Shown one piece after another: positions 7,254-15,677 of a stretch of 42,642 nucleotides of DNA. How positions within the stretch are numbered: position 1 is the first letter of the stretch; every line of letters starts with the position of its first letter. A program made the translations under genes and the position numbers. The stretch is from assembly GCA_964495595.1 (NCBI GenBank), contig CAZBWH010000021.1:1-42642 (forward strand), written 5' to 3'. The notes beneath the pieces are model-generated. The model searched no databases. It saw nothing but the letters and a program-made list of their open reading frames with translations, and was not told the origin of the DNA. The DNA is from CALMFQ01 sp964495595. GTDB lineage: Bacteria > Pseudomonadota > Gammaproteobacteria > Burkholderiales > SCOH01.

Positions 7254-8438
7254 ATGCAGCAATTCGAAGTGAAAGCACTCAAGGCCCAGGCGGTAGTGGT
7301 GCTGAAGCTGGACGCGGCGAGCAGCGACGATGCCCGGCAGCAGGCCTCGCAGCAGGGGGTCAGAGTGATTGCAGTGCGGCCCCTGCAGGCGGGGTTTCAC
7401 TGGCGCTGGCATCGCAGCCGGTTCGATCTGATCCTGTTCACCCAGGAGCTATTGGCACTGCTCGATGCCGGTTTGTCGCTGATCGAGGCCGTCGAGACAC
7501 TGGCCGAAAAGGCACACGATGAAAGCCAGGACGTGCTGCGCAAGCTGACGGACTCGCTGTATCAGGGACAGTCGTTGTCGCAATCGCTGCAGCATTTCCC
7601 GCAAGAGTTTCCCGATCTGTATGTTGCCAGTGTGCGCGCCAGCGAAAAAACCGGGGATATCGTTCCCACGCTGCAGCGGTATGTTGCCTATCAGCAGCAG
7701 GCAGAATCCATCCGCAAGCAGATTGTCGCTGCGTCGATCTATCCGGCTGTTGTCATGGTGGTCGGTCTTGCGGTGGCGGCTTTCCTGCTGCTGTATCTGG
7801 TACCCAAATTCAGCCGCATCTACGAAGACATGAATACCGATTTGCCATTCCTTTCGCGAATGTTGCTCAAATGGGGCGGATTTGCCGGAGAACACATGGC
7901 ACTGGTGTTGTTTGCCATGACCGTCGGCACAACGATACTGATCTATCTGGCCGCTGATCCAGCGGCACGGGCCAGAGTCGCCAGTGTGTTGTGGCGTATC
8001 CGGTCGCTGCGTGAACGCTGGTATCTGGTACAGCTTTCCCGCCTCTATCGCTCGGCAGGCATGTTGCTGCGAGGCGGCATCCCGGCGGTCACGGCATTCG
8101 ACATGGTCAGCGGGCTGCTGCACCCTACCCTGCGGCCTCGACTGATCAACGCCATCCAGCGCATCCGTGAGGGTCAGCCGATTTCAATGGTGATGCAAAG
8201 CAGCGAGTTGACCACACCGGTCGCTGTGCGCATGCTGCGGGTGGGTGAAAAAAGCGGCAAGATGGGGGAAATGATGGAACGCATCGCGCTGTTCTACGAT
8301 GAAGATACGGCACGCTGGGTAGATACTTTTACCCGCGTTTTCCCCCCGCTGCTGCTGCTGGTGATCGCCGTATTCATCGGATCCATCGTGGTTAGCCTGT
8401 ACATGCCGATTTTCGAACTCGCAGGAAGCATTCAATGA
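7254..8438 (+). CDS. gspF: Type II secretion inner-membrane platform protein GspF
   Basis: This 394-aa polytopic inner-membrane protein couples the ATPase to pseudopilus assembly. It carries two repeated GspF domains: the first around 'LILFTQELLALLDAGLSLIEAVETLA' (about residues 60-185), the second around 'LSRLYRSAGMLLRGGIPAVTAFDMV' (about 260-385). Three hydrophobic helices occur at about 162-186 ('IYPAVVMVVGLAVAAFLLLYLV'), 215-235, and near the C terminus ('LLLLVIAVFIGSIVVSLYMPI'). 'REGQPISMVMQ' and 'RVGEKSGKMGEMM' are family motifs. Length is typical. The stop overlaps the gspE start by 4 bases (ATGA), so the two are translationally coupled. Confidence 0.93.
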   Translation: MQQFEVKALKAQAVVVLKLDAASSDDARQQASQQGVRVIAVRPLQAGFHWRWHRSRFDLILFTQELLALLDAGLSLIEAVETLAEKAHDESQDVLRKLTDSLYQGQSLSQSLQHFPQEFPDLYVASVRASEKTGDIVPTLQRYVAYQQQAESIRKQIVAASIYPAVVMVVGLAVAAFLLLYLVPKFSRIYEDMNTDLPFLSRMLLKWGGFAGEHMALVLFAMTVGTTILIYLAADPAARARVASVLWRIRSLRERWYLVQLSRLYRSAGMLLRGGIPAVTAFDMVSGLLHPTLRPRLINAIQRIREGQPISMVMQSSELTTPVAVRMLRVGEKSGKMGEMMERIALFYDEDTARWVDTFTRVFPPLLLLVIAVFIGSIVVSLYMPIFELAGSIQ

Positions 8439-10102
8439 GTCAGGTTCGCCTCAGCGATATCCAGCAGGCCCGCCAGGCCATGCGCACCAGCGGCGAGCCG
8501 TTCTGGGAAGCGCTGCACCAGCTGGTGCCGCTACGCAATGGCGAGCTGCTGGCGGCAGTCGGCGGCGCGCTGAAGATGCCGACGCTGTCGATGCGCGACA
8601 TGCAGGTTTTGACGCCACAATTCGAGTTGGTGCCTTACGCCGAAGCGCTGCAACGCCAGTGCATGGTATTTTGCGATGCTGACGGTCAACTGATTCCGGT
8701 GATTGGCACCCCCTTCGATGCGCGCAGCATCCAGTGGGCGGAAGCGCGGTTGCCTACGGCTGGCGTCTGGCACCTGGCCGAACCGGCCGATATCGTTGCC
8801 TACCTGTCCAGTTATGAAGAGACCCAGCGCGCCATCGACGGTGTGCTGAATCAGGGCACTGAAACGGGAGCACAGAGCAGCAATGCCGAAGTGATCTCGC
8901 TCGCCAGCATTGCCGAAGACACTAGCCAGACGGTCAAGGCGGTCAATTCCACTCTGTACGATGCACTGAAAAGTGGCGCCTCGGACATCCACCTCGAAAC
9001 CACTCCGGCCGGTCTGACTGTCAAATACCGCATCGACGGTGTGCTGTGCCACGTCGGTCAGATTGCCGGGCTGGATCTGGCCGAACAGGTGATTTCGCGC
9101 CTGAAAGTGATGTCGGAACTGGATATCGCCGAGCGACGCATTCCGCAGGACGGCCGTTTCAAGGTGGCGGTGAACAACCGGGAAATCGATTTTCGTGTCT
9201 CGATCATGCCCAGCCTGTTTGGTGAAGACGCCGTGTTGCGCGTACTCGACAAGCAATCACTGGCCGACCAGATGAAGAGCCTGCGGCTCGAAATTCTCGG
9301 CTTTGACGAGTCAGCCGTCGAGCAGATGCGCAAACTGGCACAAGAACCCTACGGCATGCTGCTGGTGACCGGGCCGACCGGTTCGGGCAAATCGACCACG
9401 CTGTATGCAGCGATCAGCGAAATCAACAACGGCCAGGACAAGATCATCACCATTGAGGACCCGGTCGAATACATGCTGCCCGGTGTGCTGCAGATCCCGG
9501 TCAACGAGAAAAAGGGCCTGACTTTCGCCAGAGGACTGCGTTCGATCCTGCGGCACGATCCAGACAAGATTCTGGTCGGTGAAATCCGCGATGCCGAGAC
9601 GGCGCAGATTGCCGTACAGGCTGCGCTGACCGGCCATCTGGTCTACACCACTGTGCATGCCAACAGCGTATTTGACGTCATTGGCCGTTTTTCGCACATG
9701 GGCGTCGATACCTACAGTTTTGTTTCGGCTCTGAACGGCATCCTCGCCCAGCGGCTGGTGCGCAAACTGTGCGAACACTGCGCCGAGCCGTACCAGCCGG
9801 ACGCGCAGCTAATCCTCGACTCCGGCCTCGATCCGGACAAGGTCGGCGAGTTTCACTTCCGCATTGGCCGGGGCTGTGGCTACTGCCGCGGAACGGGTTA
9901 CAAAGGGCGCAAGGCATTGGCAGAAATCCTGCGTTTCAACGACACGCTGCGGGAGATGGTGATCAGCCGCGCACCGGTCAGTCAACTTAAGGAAACCGCC
10001 CGCAAATCCGGCATGCGCTCACTGCGCGATGTGGCAGTACAAGCCGTTCGCAACGGTCAGACGACCTTACAGGAGATCAACCGTGTCACGTTTGTCTCCT
10101 GA
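8435..10102 (+). CDS. gspE: Type II secretion/type IV pilus assembly ATPase GspE
   Basis: This is the 555-aa cytoplasmic hexameric ATPase that drives pilin polymerisation. An N-terminal GspE/MshE-like domain occupies about residues 1-135; I do not see a clear RLGxxL c-di-GMP-binding motif there. The catalytic core has Walker A 'GPTGSGKSTTLY' with K319, the Asp box 'EDPVEYMLPG', Walker B 'ILVGEIRDAETA', and the His box 'LTGHLVYTTVHAN'. The zinc-binding tetracysteine of GspE/PilB is present as C-x2-C ('CEHC') and C-x2-C ('CGYC'). It is coupled to gspF by ATGA and its end overlaps the next gene. It could equally be called PilB-like; the context favours GspE. Confidence 0.94.
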   Translation: MSQVRLSDIQQARQAMRTSGEPFWEALHQLVPLRNGELLAAVGGALKMPTLSMRDMQVLTPQFELVPYAEALQRQCMVFCDADGQLIPVIGTPFDARSIQWAEARLPTAGVWHLAEPADIVAYLSSYEETQRAIDGVLNQGTETGAQSSNAEVISLASIAEDTSQTVKAVNSTLYDALKSGASDIHLETTPAGLTVKYRIDGVLCHVGQIAGLDLAEQVISRLKVMSELDIAERRIPQDGRFKVAVNNREIDFRVSIMPSLFGEDAVLRVLDKQSLADQMKSLRLEILGFDESAVEQMRKLAQEPYGMLLVTGPTGSGKSTTLYAAISEINNGQDKIITIEDPVEYMLPGVLQIPVNEKKGLTFARGLRSILRHDPDKILVGEIRDAETAQIAVQAALTGHLVYTTVHANSVFDVIGRFSHMGVDTYSFVSALNGILAQRLVRKLCEHCAEPYQPDAQLILDSGLDPDKVGEFHFRIGRGCGYCRGTGYKGRKALAEILRFNDTLREMVISRAPVSQLKETARKSGMRSLRDVAVQAVRNGQTTLQEINRVTFVS

Positions 10103-10862
10103 CCTGATCGACGTCGCACTGGCGCCATCCGGCATTCAGCTGGTGCGCCACAGCCGGCTGACCCGCCGCCAGCGGGCAAGGGCCGAGCAGCGCTTTCCGG
10201 CACCGCAAGGCCTCGGCACCGTACTCGCCCAGCTTGATGACACCCTGCACCAACCCGACTGGCGGGGTGCCGGCGGCTTGCGGCTGATTCTCTCCAATCA
10301 CTGGCTGCACTTTGCGGTAATCCCCTGGAGCGACGCTCTGACCCGCCCGGCCGAGCGGCTGGCGCTGGCGCAGGGTGTGCTTGAAGAGATCTACGGCGAA
10401 CAGGGCGAGCAGGCAATCCGGATCAGTGAATCCGGCGTCCGGCGTCCGGCGCTGGCCGCGGCACTGGCAGCCGACGCCATGCGACAGTTGCGACAAATGG
10501 CGCAGGCCCACGCCCTGCGACTCGTTTCGCTGCAACCCTTATTGATGCAGTCGTTTACGGCCTGCCGCAGCCAGCTCAGCGGTGGTGACACCGCTCTGGC
10601 CTGTCTGGAGCCTGGCAGGCTGACGTTGCTGACCACCGCCAGAGACCGCTGGCAAAGCATTCAGTCCCGTAGCCTGCCGTATGAACCCTCTCCTGCCGTC
10701 GGCCCGGTACTGACCCAGTTGTTTGCCCAGCTGGAACAGTTGCCGCAACTGACGGTGCTGATCGGCTGTGGCTTGCAGACCACCCTGCAGTCGGTCGCCG
10801 GGATGCCGGTCAATCCGGCCAGCACCGGTCTGGCATGGCCCACGCCTGCCGGGTGGAACTGA
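10083..10862 (+). CDS. Platform protein, possibly PilM/GspL cytoplasmic-domain-like
   Basis: This 259-aa protein has no signal peptide or membrane helix, so it is probably cytoplasmic. Position is the main clue: it lies directly between gspE and a PilN-like gene, where PilM (or the cytoplasmic half of GspL) is encoded in related systems. The sequence is consistent with a diverged actin-like fold ('DLIDVALAPSGIQLVRH' at the start, 'LTVLIGCGLQTTLQ' near the end), but I see no intact ATP-binding motif. Start GTG 10083 follows AGGAGA with 6-base spacing and overlaps the gspE end by 20 bases. An ATG upstream in frame (10029 region) would overlap gspE far more. The function is inference. Confidence 0.6.
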   Translation: MSRLSPDLIDVALAPSGIQLVRHSRLTRRQRARAEQRFPAPQGLGTVLAQLDDTLHQPDWRGAGGLRLILSNHWLHFAVIPWSDALTRPAERLALAQGVLEEIYGEQGEQAIRISESGVRRPALAAALAADAMRQLRQMAQAHALRLVSLQPLLMQSFTACRSQLSGGDTALACLEPGRLTLLTTARDRWQSIQSRSLPYEPSPAVGPVLTQLFAQLEQLPQLTVLIGCGLQTTLQSVAGMPVNPASTGLAWPTPAGWN

Positions 10863-10865
10863 CCC

Positions 10866-11384
10866 ATGCGTTATCTCGACCTCGATTTTGTACGGACTAC
10901 TCCGCGCCACCCGTGGCTGGGTAGCATCCTGCTCGGCTGCGGCCTGGCCGCACTGTTGCTGGTGTGGGTGGCCGGCGAACAGGGACGCGGGCAAACCACG
11001 CAACTCAGGCAGCAGCTGGCACGAGCCAGCCAGCAACAAAAGGCGCAGGCAGCCAGGCCGGCCCCCGCAGACGACCCGGCCGGGCTGGCGGCTGCTTTCG
11101 GGTTGCGTCGTCAGTGGCGCACCGATTGGGATGGCCTGTATCAAGCGCTCGAGCAGGCACAGTTCAAGGGCATTGCGCTGCTGCAAATCCAGCCTGACGC
11201 CCGTCGCAGCCAACTGAAGCTGGTAGGAGAAGCGCTGTCCGAAGCCGACCTGCACGACTATCTACGCCGACTGCAGCAAACCGGCCGGCTGCGGGAAGCG
11301 GTACTGGCGCAAAGCATCGTGGACGACAAACAACCACACCAGCCGATCCGTTTCCAGCTGCAAGCCGAGTGGGTACAACGATGA
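10866..11384 (+). CDS. PilN-like inner-membrane platform protein
   Basis: This 172-aa bitopic protein has a cytoplasmic N terminus of about 17 residues ('MRYLDLDFVRTTPRHPW'), one membrane helix at about 18-37 ('LGSILLGCGLAALLLVWVAG'), a Gln/Ala-rich predicted coiled coil (about 40-65), and a periplasmic alpha/beta domain. This is the PilN (or periplasmic GspL) layout, including the short N-terminal tail that in PilN binds PilM. The gap from the preceding gene is 3 bases and the next gene overlaps by ATGA. Family assignment is by topology and gene order, because sequence identity is too low to judge by eye. Confidence 0.6.
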   Translation: MRYLDLDFVRTTPRHPWLGSILLGCGLAALLLVWVAGEQGRGQTTQLRQQLARASQQQKAQAARPAPADDPAGLAAAFGLRRQWRTDWDGLYQALEQAQFKGIALLQIQPDARRSQLKLVGEALSEADLHDYLRRLQQTGRLREAVLAQSIVDDKQPHQPIRFQLQAEWVQR

Positions 11385-11911
11385 ACGGGCTGACATGGAT
11401 GGCGCTGAACTGGCGCAACTATCTGGGCATCAGCGGCGCCGCAGGCGTACTTGCCCTGCTGGCAGCAGTGTTGGCCGGGGTGCTCTGGCTGCAGCCGCAG
11501 GCCAGTGAGCGCCGGCAACTGCAGACAGCGTTGCAAGAGGCAGCACACCGTCCCTTGCCAGTAGCCAACCAGACTACCGGCCTGCGGCTCAAGGATTTTT
11601 ACCGGCAGTATCCGCATCTGAATACTGCGCCGGACTGGTTGGACGACATCGACCGCAAGCTCGACGCCCACCACCTGACCCTGAAGCAGACCGACTACAA
11701 ATTGATCCGCGAACGCAATACCCCACTGTTGCGCTACCAGCTGACCCTGCCGGTCAGTGGCCACTACCTGGAAATCCGGGCGCTGTTGCAGGAACTGCGC
11801 CAGAGTATGCCGTTTCTGCTGGTTGACGAACTGGCATTCGAACGGGACTCGGCCGCACAGGGCACCGTACAGGCCCGAATCCGTGTCAGCCTGATGTTGG
11901 GAGGAAGCTGA
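11381..11911 (+). CDS. PilO/GspM-like inner-membrane platform protein
   Basis: This 176-aa bitopic protein has a short N terminus, a membrane helix at about 19-39 ('GAAGVLALLAAVLAGVLWLQ'), a helical linker with Arg/Gln, and a periplasmic domain with 'LTLPVSGHYLEIRALLQELR', a pattern common to PilO/GspM ferredoxin-like folds. ATG 11381 overlaps the upstream stop as ATGA; a GTG at 11369 is the alternative. With the neighbouring gene it probably forms a PilN-PilO-type heterodimer linking the cytoplasmic motor to the secretin. Confidence 0.6.
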   Translation: MNGLTWMALNWRNYLGISGAAGVLALLAAVLAGVLWLQPQASERRQLQTALQEAAHRPLPVANQTTGLRLKDFYRQYPHLNTAPDWLDDIDRKLDAHHLTLKQTDYKLIRERNTPLLRYQLTLPVSGHYLEIRALLQELRQSMPFLLVDELAFERDSAAQGTVQARIRVSLMLGGS

Positions 11912-12474
11912 TGCAAAGCTCCCGGCTACTGCTGCTTGCCCTGGCTGCCACCATCGGGCTGACCCTGTGGACCCAGATGCGCCCCGGAACAGACGACGAT
12001 ACCGACCTGGCTGCGCCAGCGCGGCCCCGCCCGAGTGCGGGCATTGCCGGCCAGGTCCACAGTACCTTGCCCCAGACAACCGACATCGCCGCCGACTGGC
12101 AACTGCAGGCGGCCAGCAGCCTGCCTGCAGCAGTCGACCTGTTTGCCGCTGCAGCCATGCCCACCCCGGCCGGCCCCCCTGCTGCACACACCAGCACCGT
12201 CATGCCCCACCGGATCGCTCCGGCTACGCAGCCCGTTGCAGCACCGGCTCCGCCCGCCGCACCACCGCTACCGGTTCAGTATCTGGGGCGGATGATCGAC
12301 GGCCCGACAGCGCTGCTGTTTGTCGTTCAGAATGGCGACAGCCTGGCTCTGAAACCGGGCGATGTAGTAGCTGGCAGCTACCGGCTGGAACGAATCAACG
12401 ATCGACATGCGGTATTTACTTACCTGCCGCTGAATCAAACACAAAACCTGGCATTTGGGGATTTGCAGTGTTAA
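11911..12474 (+). CDS. GspC/PilP-like connector protein
   Basis: This 187-aa protein has an N-terminal hydrophobic anchor (about residues 4-21, 'SRLLLLALAATIGLTLW'), a long Pro/Ala-rich periplasmic linker (about 30-120), and a C-terminal beta-rich domain of about 65 residues. That domain starts 'PVQYLGRMIDGPTALLFV', continues 'GDSLALKPGDVVAGSYRLERI', and resembles the HR domain of GspC/PilP that binds the secretin N0 domain. Start and preceding stop overlap (TGATG), and its own stop overlaps the secretin start. Location directly before the secretin fits the connector role. No PDZ domain is present. Confidence 0.65.
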   Translation: MQSSRLLLLALAATIGLTLWTQMRPGTDDDTDLAAPARPRPSAGIAGQVHSTLPQTTDIAADWQLQAASSLPAAVDLFAAAAMPTPAGPPAAHTSTVMPHRIAPATQPVAAPAPPAAPPLPVQYLGRMIDGPTALLFVVQNGDSLALKPGDVVAGSYRLERINDRHAVFTYLPLNQTQNLAFGDLQC

Positions 12475-14822
12475 CAACCACACTCTGGGTCTGGCTTTTG
12501 ATGGTCAGCCTGCTGTCAGGCTGCGCAAGTGACTACCGTTACTGGGAAGCCAAGCGACTGCAAGCCGAAGGCAAGCACGAAGAAGCACAAACCCGGCTGG
12601 AGCGGCTGGTGATCGATCACCCGACCAATGCCGAATACAAAATCGCCCTGACCAATCTGCAGGAACGCCAGGCGGCCCGGCTGGTGGCGGATGCCGACAA
12701 TTTCCGCATCGTCGAAGACTTTGCCAACGCAGCGATCCTGTACAACCGTGCCCTGAAGCTGCAGCCTGCCTTCCCCCGCGCCAAGGCGGGACTGGAACTG
12801 ATCGAGCGCGATCGCAACCACGCCCGGCTGATGGCCGAAGCCGACCAGGCATTCAAGAAAAAGGACTACGCCGGCACTCTTGACGCGCTGGCTCTGATCC
12901 TGCTGGAGAACCCCAACCACAGTAAGGCCAAGCTGCTCAAGCGACAGGCCGACAGCGCTCGCAACCGCGAGGAGATCGTCGCCACCCCGCTGAAAGCCGC
13001 GCTGAAAAAGCCGATTACGCTCGAATTTCGCAATGCCCCACTGCAATCGATTCTGGAAGTCATCTCACGCAGCGCCGGTGTCAGCTTCATTTTCGACCGC
13101 GACCTGCGCAGCGACCTGAAGGCAACCCTGTTTGCCCGCAACACATCAGTCGAAGATGCCATTAACGTACTGCTGGCCACCAATCAGCTGGAAAAGAAAA
13201 TCCTCAACGACTCAACGCTGCTGATCTACCCCAACCAGCCTGCCAAGCAAAAGGAATATCAGGAGCTGGTGGTCAAGAGCTTTTACCTGGGCAATGCCGA
13301 CCCGAAGCAGACCCTCAACCTGATCAAAACCGTGGTCAAGACCCGCGACGTCTACATTGACGAACGTCTGAACCTGCTGGTGATGCGCGACACCGCCGAG
13401 GCGATCAAGGTGGCGGAAAAGCTGGTTTCCTCGCACGATCTGGCCGAGGCCGAAGTCACTCTGGACGTCGAAGTGCTGGAGGTATCGTCTGATTTCCTGA
13501 TGAACCTGGGCACCCAGTTTCCAGACAAACTTTCATTCAGCGTCAATCCGGTGACCGGCAGCGAAGGGGGGAGCAGCTCGGCCGGATTGCTGAGCTGGGA
13601 CCAACTGCGCCATTTCAACAACAAGCTGGTCAACGTCAACGTAGGCGACCCGGCTGCCGTACTGCACCTGAAAAACACCACGGGCGCCACCAACACCCTG
13701 GCCAGTCCCCGAATCCGGGTCAAAAACCGCGAAAAAGCCAAGGTGCACGTCGGTGACAAGGTGCCTGTCGTCACCACCACCACCAACGGCACCAGCGGCG
13801 CCATTTCGGAGAACGTCAGCTATCTGGATGTCGGTGTGCAACTGGAAGTCGAACCACAGGTGTATCTGGATAACGACGTTGGCATCAAGGTGGCGCTGGA
13901 AGTCAGCAACATCGTCAAGCAGATTACCACCAAGAACGGCCTGATCGCCTACCAGCTTGGCTCGCGCAAGGCCAATACGGTTTTGCGGCTGAAAGACGGC
14001 GAAACCCAGATGCTGGCCGGGCTGATCAGCAAATCGGAACGCGAAGATGCCGACCGCTTGCCAGGTGCCGGCAACTTGCCGCTGCTGGGCCGGCTGTTTT
14101 CACGGGTCAACAATGAAAACAGCAAGACCGAAATCGTCCTGCTGATCACGCCGCGAATCGTTCGCTCGCTTGCCTTGCCCCCGGCAGCAGACAGCGAATT
14201 CATCTCCGGCACCGAATCAGACATTTCGACCCGGCCGCTACGGCTGAAGCCATCTGCAGCCGTGGATCTGCGCGACGGTGCCAGCAGCGCCCCGGCGGCC
14301 TTTCCGGTGGCCGCCCCGACCGGCGACCCGGCTCCCGCTATCGAACTGAATCCGGCGCAACCCGCAGGCCCCTTCGGATTCAATCAGGCTGCCTCCGCGC
14401 AGGGAAACCCGACCACCGCTGGCGCACCGGCGGTCCAGTTATCGCTCGCCGCTCCGGCCCGTGCCCGGGTGGGCCAGGAATTCAGCGTCAATGTCCAGGC
14501 GGACATCAGCTCACCGATTACCCAACTGAGCAGCGACATCATCTTCAACCCCGCCTACCTCGAAGTCGTCGGCAGCCGGGCTGGCGACCTGGCACGCAAC
14601 GCACAGCTCAACGGCCAGACGCTTCCGGGACGGGTATCGATCACCGTCAACACATCGCAAGGCCTGAGCGGGCGCGGCGTACTGGCCGTGATCCAGTTCA
14701 AGGTACGTGACAAGACATCGCTGCCGCTGTGGGTAGGCATCGGCCAACTGCAAGCCGGTAACGCCAGCACCCCAGAGTTACCCGTCATGGCCAGCGAACC
14801 GCGCAGCCTGGAGGTGGAATGA
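12468..14822 (+). CDS. gspD: Lipoprotein secretin (GspD/PilQ family) with TPR-like region and C-terminal cohesin-like domain
   Basis: This 784-aa protein is the predicted outer-membrane channel. Start GTG 12468 follows GGGGA and gives a lipoprotein signal ending in lipobox LSG|C19; a later ATG would cut the signal. Layout: TPR-like helices at about 25-170 ('EGKHEEAQTRLERLVIDHP', 'AEADQAFKKKDYAGTLDAL'); an STN/N0 domain at about 178-250; an N1-like domain at about 260-325; and the secretin core at about 330-570 ('LASPRIRVKNREKAKVHVG', 'LDVGVQLEVEPQVY', 'LPLLGRLFSRVNNENSKTE', 'VLLITPRIV'). An Ala/Pro linker follows, then a cohesin-like beta-sandwich at about 655-784 ('ARVGQEFSVNVQAD', 'LSSDIIFNPAYLEVVG', 'GVLAVIQFKV'). 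Ordinary GspD ends after the S-domain. The TPR region may replace a separate pilotin; this is inference. Confidence 0.9.
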   Translation: MLTTTLWVWLLMVSLLSGCASDYRYWEAKRLQAEGKHEEAQTRLERLVIDHPTNAEYKIALTNLQERQAARLVADADNFRIVEDFANAAILYNRALKLQPAFPRAKAGLELIERDRNHARLMAEADQAFKKKDYAGTLDALALILLENPNHSKAKLLKRQADSARNREEIVATPLKAALKKPITLEFRNAPLQSILEVISRSAGVSFIFDRDLRSDLKATLFARNTSVEDAINVLLATNQLEKKILNDSTLLIYPNQPAKQKEYQELVVKSFYLGNADPKQTLNLIKTVVKTRDVYIDERLNLLVMRDTAEAIKVAEKLVSSHDLAEAEVTLDVEVLEVSSDFLMNLGTQFPDKLSFSVNPVTGSEGGSSSAGLLSWDQLRHFNNKLVNVNVGDPAAVLHLKNTTGATNTLASPRIRVKNREKAKVHVGDKVPVVTTTTNGTSGAISENVSYLDVGVQLEVEPQVYLDNDVGIKVALEVSNIVKQITTKNGLIAYQLGSRKANTVLRLKDGETQMLAGLISKSEREDADRLPGAGNLPLLGRLFSRVNNENSKTEIVLLITPRIVRSLALPPAADSEFISGTESDISTRPLRLKPSAAVDLRDGASSAPAAFPVAAPTGDPAPAIELNPAQPAGPFGFNQAASAQGNPTTAGAPAVQLSLAAPARARVGQEFSVNVQADISSPITQLSSDIIFNPAYLEVVGSRAGDLARNAQLNGQTLPGRVSITVNTSQGLSGRGVLAVIQFKVRDKTSLPLWVGIGQLQAGNASTPELPVMASEPRSLEVE

Positions 14823-15295
14823 TGAAACGACGCACCGGCTTCACCCTGATCGAAGTCATGGTAACGCTGGCCATCATCGGCATCCTGGCCGGCATTGCCG
14901 TCCCGCTGGTGCAGATCAACAGCCAGCGCGCCAAAGAAGCCGAGCTGCGCCAGGCGTTACGCGACATCCGCACCGCAATCGACGCCTACAAACAGGCCAG
15001 CGACGAAGGCCGGATCGCCCGCTCTGCCGATGCCAGCGGTTTTCCACCGGCACTGCAAGACCTGTACCGCGGAGTGGAAGATCAAAAATCCCCCTCCAAG
15101 CAGAAAATCTTTTTCCTGCGCCGCCTGCCACGCGACCCGATGGCCCCGGACAGCATCACCGACAACGCTGCCACCTGGGGCGAGCGCAGCTACAAAAGCC
15201 CGCCAGACGACCCCAAGCCGGGAGACGACGTGTACGACATCTTCTCGCGATCACCCAAAAAAGGCCTGAACGGTGTCCCCTATCGTCAATGGTGA
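14819..15295 (+). CDS. GspG-like pseudopilin (second)
   Basis: This 158-aa prepilin has leader 'MMKRRTG' and cleavage motif G|FTLIEVMVTLAIIGILAG with Glu at +5. Its C-terminal part is unlike GspG at 6786. It has 'FFLRRLPRDPMAPD' and ends 'DVYDIFSRSPKKGLNGVPYRQW' in two blocks, a pattern shared with the next gene. The start ATG 14819 overlaps the secretin stop and follows GGAGGTGG. It is probably a minor or alternative pseudopilin; numbering within the GspG-K scheme cannot be assigned by eye. Confidence 0.85.
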   Translation: MMKRRTGFTLIEVMVTLAIIGILAGIAVPLVQINSQRAKEAELRQALRDIRTAIDAYKQASDEGRIARSADASGFPPALQDLYRGVEDQKSPSKQKIFFLRRLPRDPMAPDSITDNAATWGERSYKSPPDDPKPGDDVYDIFSRSPKKGLNGVPYRQW

Positions 15296-15677
15296 AATAG
15301 CGCCGGCCCGGCGATCCGGCTTCACCCTGATCGAAATTCTGGTCGTCATGGCCATCGTCGCCACCCTGCTGACGCTGGTGGCGCCGCGTTTTTTCGGCAG
15401 CATCGACCGGGCCAAGGAAGCCGCACTGCGCGAAAACCTGGAAAACCTGCGCCAGACCATCGACAAGTATCACGCCGACACCAACAGCTACCCTGCATCG
15501 CTGCAGACGCTGGTGGAGAAACGCTACATCCGCAAGGTGCCGGTCGACCCGCTGACCGACCGCGACGACACCTGGCAGACCGACCCGCCGCCCGATCCGG
15601 AACAGGGCGGCATCTACGACGTACATAGCGGCGCGCCTGGCAAGGGCTCGGACGGCCGCCCGTACAGCGAATGGTGA
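15273..15677 (+). CDS. GspG-like pseudopilin (third)
   Basis: This 134-aa prepilin begins at GTG 15273, the only usable start before the motif. Its leader is long, about 16 residues ('MSPIVNGEIAPARRSG'), then F|TLIEILVVMAIVATLL-type helix with Glu at +5. It shares with the upstream gene the tail pattern YD(I/V)-x-S-x2-P-x-KG-x2-G-x-PY-x2-W and the 'RK/RR-(V/L)P-x-DP' element, so the two look like tandem paralogues. It overlaps the preceding gene by 23 bases and the next one by 7. Confidence 0.85.
   Translation: MSPIVNGEIAPARRSGFTLIEILVVMAIVATLLTLVAPRFFGSIDRAKEAALRENLENLRQTIDKYHADTNSYPASLQTLVEKRYIRKVPVDPLTDRDDTWQTDPPPDPEQGGIYDVHSGAPGKGSDGRPYSEW

Noticed and set aside
11967..12467. Upstream extension of the secretin reading frame
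   Set aside because: The frame is open but overlaps the GspC/PilP-like gene, is Pro/Arg-rich nonsense, and the lipoprotein signal begins at GTG 12468.
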